Assembly (NCBI GenBank): GCA_021825365.1
Contig: JAKAHR010000024.1
Coordinates: 1 to 52,560, forward strand
Direction: 5' to 3'
From: Nitrospirota bacterium
Lineage (GTDB): Bacteria; Nitrospirota; Thermodesulfovibrionia; Thermodesulfovibrionales; UBA6898
DNA length: 52,560 nt
Shown here: in pieces, positions 50,472 to 52,560 of the stretch
Layout: the number at the start of each line of letters is the position of its first letter
Numbering within the stretch: the stretch's first letter is position 1
Notes under the pieces: model-generated
What the model was told of the DNA's origin: nothing
The model's input: only the letters and a program-made list of their open reading frames with translations
The model's database searches: none
Program-made: the position numbers and the translations under genes

Positions 50472-50924
50472 ATGCTAGTCGAGATGAAAGTGGAAGGTCT
50501 GCTCTTTGACCCCCGGAGCAATATGTATATCCTCCTCCTGAAGGAAGTAGACGGGGCAGGGACCCTGCCGATCTGGATAGGCAAGCCCGAGGCTGATTCG
50601 ATCGCCCTGGCGCTCGGCAAGGTTGTCACCCCGAGGCCGATGACCCATGACCTCATCAAGAACGTCACCGACGGCCTGAAGGTGAAGATCACCCGCATCG
50701 TGGTCACCGAGATCATCGATAACACCTACTACGCTCTTATCCATCTCAATGACGGCAAGAAGGAGACTCTTATCGACTCGCGGCCGAGCGACGCCGTTGC
50801 CGTTGCCCTGCGGGCGACCGCACCCATCTTTGTCGATGACAGTATCATGGGCACGAGGACGGCCGACGAGCTTGACGAATGGCTGAAGAACCTCAAGCCT
50901 GAAGATTTCGGCAACATCATGTAA
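50472..50924 (+). CDS. Bifunctional nuclease family protein (DUF151)
   Basis: A 150-residue DUF151 protein. Typical motifs are MKVEGLLFDPRSNMYILLLKEVDGAGTLPIWIGKPEADSIALAL, RPMTHDLI and the conserved LIDSRPSDAVAVALRATAPIFV. Plant and some bacterial members have RNase/DNase activity; the role in most bacteria is unsettled. It starts with the base after the era stop codon and overlaps recO by one base, so it is translated as part of era-DUF151-recO, which suggests a link to nucleic acid maintenance. Confidence 0.9.
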   Translation: MLVEMKVEGLLFDPRSNMYILLLKEVDGAGTLPIWIGKPEADSIALALGKVVTPRPMTHDLIKNVTDGLKVKITRIVVTEIIDNTYYALIHLNDGKKETLIDSRPSDAVAVALRATAPIFVDDSIMGTRTADELDEWLKNLKPEDFGNIM

Positions 50925-51649
50925 TGCTGCACCGGACGGAAGGTATCGTCTTAAAGACCTTTCCCTTTGGCGAAGCTGATCTCATCGTAACCTTTCTCAC
51001 CGGCGGCTACGGCATCGTCAAGACCTTTGCCAAGAGCCCGCGCAAGACCAGGAGCAGGTTCGGAAGCAGCCTCGAGCCGCTTACCCATTCGAAGATATCC
51101 TTTTGGGGCAAGGAGGAGGCTGCCTTGCCGAGGCTGACCCAGTCGGACATCATCCACCCCTTTGATACGATCAGGTCGAGCCTGCAGTGTTTCCTCAGGG
51201 CCTCGGAGGTGCTGGAACTCACGCTCACCTTTATGCCGGAGCGGGACGCGTGCTCCCGTGTCTACGGCCTGCTGATCAGCACCCTCCATGCGATGGAGGC
51301 GGATTGCGGGGAAGGTCTCAGGGTACTCCACTACAAGCTGAAGCTCCTCGATACCGTCGGTTACCTGCCGAGACTGAAGGGGTGCGGCAGATGCGGCAGG
51401 GATTCCGAGAGCTTTCATCTCTCCCAGGGATCCGTCGTCTGCGATGCCTGCTCGAAGGGCGCGGCCGTGACCTTCAGGCTCTCCCCCGGCGTGATCAGCC
51501 TCGCCTCCAACCTCCTTGCGTGGGACACGGCGAAGATACAGCGCATCAAACCGGCGGCAGGACTGGTCATGGAGCTCTCGCGTCTGCTCGACGAACATGT
51601 GAAGTATGTCACCGAGAGGGAATTGAAGACACGGGCGTTTCGGGCCTGA
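50924..51649 (+). CDS. recO: DNA repair protein RecO
   Basis: A 241-residue RecF-pathway mediator that anneals ssDNA and loads RecA with RecR. The N-terminal OB fold reads TEGIVLKTFPFGEADLIVTFLTGGYGIVKTFAKSPRK; a helical domain follows, with a zinc site of four cysteines (CGRCGRDSESFHLSQGSVVCDAC). Length is normal. It shares one base with the DUF151 gene. Linkage of era and recO is widespread. A strong bidirectional terminator follows. Confidence 0.95.
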   Translation: MLHRTEGIVLKTFPFGEADLIVTFLTGGYGIVKTFAKSPRKTRSRFGSSLEPLTHSKISFWGKEEAALPRLTQSDIIHPFDTIRSSLQCFLRASEVLELTLTFMPERDACSRVYGLLISTLHAMEADCGEGLRVLHYKLKLLDTVGYLPRLKGCGRCGRDSESFHLSQGSVVCDACSKGAAVTFRLSPGVISLASNLLAWDTAKIQRIKPAAGLVMELSRLLDEHVKYVTERELKTRAFRA

Positions 51650-51685
51650 ATCGCCCTGGGGATCGATTTCGTTCCGCCTTACAAT

Positions 51686-51723
51686 AAAGAGGGGCGGACC
51701 CTCTTCGGGTCCGCCCCTCTTTT
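51686..51723. terminator. Bidirectional terminator between recO and the DksA-like gene
   Basis: AAGAGGGGCGGACCC (51687-51701) and GGGTCCGCCCCTCTT (51707-51721) form a perfect stem with a TCTTC loop. T residues follow on both strands, so it serves both convergent genes. Confidence 0.92.
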
Positions 51724-51745
51724 ATCGCTATTGCCCGGGGATGGT

Positions 51746-52324
51746 CTATTGTTCCCTGAGCCGTTCTTCCTCTTCCTGGAGGGTCTTGCACTCGATGCAC
51801 ATCGTCGTGACCGGTCTCGCCTCGAGCCGCTTGATATCGATCTCGTTGCCGCAGTCGTCGCAGATGCCGAAGGTGCCGCTGTCGATGCGCTCGATCGCCT
51901 CGTCGATCTTCTTCAGGAGCCGCTGTTCCCTTCCCCTCAGCCGCAGCATGAAGTTCCGGTCGATCTCGGCAGTCGCCTGATCGCCCAGGTCAGGGAAAAT
52001 AGTCTGGCCGGGAAGCTCGTTGAGGGCTGATTCAGCCTCATTCAGCAGCATCTCCCTCTGCCTGAGCAGCAGGAGCCTGATCTGCTGAAGCTTCTCTTCC
52101 CGGGGGGTATTTTTCTTTTTATCTTTAACGGATGACTTCACGATTACCTCTTTTATCGGCGCTTTCTTGAGATTCTTTAGGGGGGTCCGGCTGGCAGGCG
52201 CTGCCTTGGTTTTCTTCGCAGCAGGCCGTGCCTTGGCCACCTTGGAAGACGGTGCGGGCTTCTTCGCCGCAGGCTTTACCGGGGCCTTGGTTTTTGTTTT
52301 TTTTGTGGGTTTTGTACGGGCCAT
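51746..52324 (-). CDS. DksA/TraR-family zinc-finger protein with Lys/Ala/Pro-rich N-terminal tail
   Basis: A 192-residue protein. Residues about 75-192 are DksA-like: a coiled coil (EEKLQQIRLLLLRQREMLL...), the acidic tip DLGDQA fitting DxxDxA (112-117), and a zinc finger C155/C158 and C176/C179 (CDDCGNEI, CIECKTLQEEEERL). DksA enters the RNA polymerase secondary channel and adjusts transcription with ppGpp. The first about 72 residues are repetitive Lys/Ala/Pro (KPTKKTKTKAPVKPAAKK), like histone H1 or bacterial AlgP tails, and may bind nucleic acid. AGAGGAG precedes the ATG; the promoter is at 52351-52380. Confidence 0.92.
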   Translation of the reverse strand: MARTKPTKKTKTKAPVKPAAKKPAPSSKVAKARPAAKKTKAAPASRTPLKNLKKAPIKEVIVKSSVKDKKKNTPREEKLQQIRLLLLRQREMLLNEAESALNELPGQTIFPDLGDQATAEIDRNFMLRLRGREQRLLKKIDEAIERIDSGTFGICDDCGNEIDIKRLEARPVTTMCIECKTLQEEEERLREQ

Positions 52325-52350
52325 TCAGGACTCCTCTTTTGTGATTAAAT

Positions 52351-52380
52351 AGCATACCAGAGTACGTAAAAGTGAGTCAA
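52351..52380 (-). promoter_or_regulatory. Promoter of the DksA-like gene
   Basis: TTGACT (52380 to 52375), 18 bp and TATGCT (52356 to 52351) on the minus strand. The leader is about 20 bases and includes the GAGGAG site. Confidence 0.65.
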
Positions 52381-52434
52381 GAAAATGGCCTGCGACCTTC
52401 ATGCCGGATTTGTTTGAGCAGACGACAATAAAAA

Positions 52435-52560
52435 GGCTCTACTGGGATTCCTGTGGGTACATGTCCATCTTTCCACAGAAGAACAGTATAGCGATTCTAT
52501 AATTCTCAAAGTTTCTGAAGCCTCGTGCTGCTGACTTCACCTGCTGAATCTTGCTGTTAA
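52435..52560 (-). mobile_element. End of an ISL3-family insertion sequence, cut by the window edge
   Basis: The transposase stop codon lies six bases inside a sequence beginning GGCTCTACTGGGATTCC, which resembles the terminal inverted repeat of ISL3-family elements (GGCTCT start). The preceding eight bases, AATAAAAA (52427-52434), could be the target duplication. The other end lies beyond the window, so neither repeat pair nor duplication can be confirmed. Confidence 0.65.
52439..52560 (-). CDS. ISL3-family transposase, C-terminal fragment
   Basis: The frame enters from the right edge and ends at TAG 52441-52439. The visible 39 residues start NSKIQQVKSAARGFRNFENYR and continue RIAILFFCGKMDMYP. 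This closely matches the conserved C-terminus of ISL3 (IS204/IS1001/IS1096/IS1165) DDE transposases, where the helix N-KIK-IKR-A-GF-NFENFRLRIL follows the last catalytic glutamate. Whether the element is intact cannot be judged. Confidence 0.8.
   Translation of the reverse strand, partial: NSKIQQVKSAARGFRNFENYRIAILFFCGKMDMYPQESQ

Noticed and set aside
1..52560. CRISPR array, rRNA genes, prophage block or replication origin
   Set aside because: No regularly spaced repeats, rRNA sequences, run of phage structural genes or DnaA-box cluster was seen. Only the S74 fragment and the IS end hint at mobile DNA.

Overview
The window (52,560 bp, GC-rich, roughly 60 percent by eye) is chromosomal DNA of a Gram-negative bacterium. 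It encodes outer-membrane lipid transport (MlaA, MlaC to MlaF), a lipobox TPR lipoprotein and an RND/HlyD-type adaptor. Cytochrome bd oxidase, hemerythrin, PerR, a corrinoid-activator-like ATPase and a predicted oxygen-sensitive dihydroxyacid dehydratase suggest an anaerobe or microaerophile with defences against oxygen. Nitrospirota or Desulfobacterota would fit; this is inference and no taxonomic marker here settles it.

Layout. 1-2.6 kb: end of an S74-type autoprocessing protein, then a protoporphyrinogen-oxidase-like flavoprotein and rsmE, both on the minus strand. 2.6-6.2 kb: a TetR-led export operon (regulator, permease, ATPase, membrane fusion protein) with palindromic operators on its promoter. 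6.2-9.0 kb: a second TetR unit on the minus strand (TetR, short-chain dehydrogenase, two flavodoxin-fold oxidoreductases) with a perfect 23-bp operator. 9.1-13.6 kb: aminotransferase, nitroreductase and a secreted subtilase. 13.9-16.7 kb: pyruvate dehydrogenase E1 alpha and beta, coupled to mlaA. 16.7-19.3 kb: mlaE-F-D-C, convergent with mlaA. 19.5-21.5 kb: an unknown protein, a PleD-like diguanylate cyclase and a hotdog thioesterase. 21.7-26.7 kb: a tightly overlapping run of a MoeA/binding-protein fusion, a RACo-like ATPase without ferredoxin domain, ferrochelatase and a periplasmic cyclophilin. 26.9-32.7 kb: DUF465 protein, ilvD, rpsO, pnp and an M16 peptidase. 32.7-36.7 kb: a phosphate-binding-like protein with a hybrid histidine kinase, divergent from a beta-hydroxyacid dehydrogenase. 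36.8-43.1 kb: TPR lipoprotein, ispE, tRNA-Gln, prs, rplY, pth, tpiA, secG. 43.1-46.5 kb: hemerythrin, an Rrf2 regulator and cydAB. 46.9-48.3 kb: perR, a zinc ribbon protein and a peroxiredoxin. 48.4-52.4 kb: aspartate aminotransferase, era, DUF151 nuclease, recO and a DksA-like protein. The right edge cuts into an ISL3-like insertion sequence.

The main finding is the peroxiredoxin at 47657-48268. Its reading frame is interrupted once, by an in-frame TGA exactly at the peroxidatic cysteine, and a perfect hairpin follows at the distance expected of a bacterial SECIS element. It is best read as a selenoprotein, in a PerR-controlled locus whose promoter carries a near-consensus PerR box.

A second, window-wide signal concerns translation starts. 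At six first genes of transcription units (1654, 2602, 21077, 35577, 36762, 41937) a -10 element ends only 6 to 9 bases before the start codon and no Shine-Dalgarno sequence is present, so their mRNAs are probably leaderless. Genes inside operons have normal ribosome binding sites or overlap the previous stop codon. Two TetR operators, a PerR box and other inverted repeats give testable regulatory predictions.
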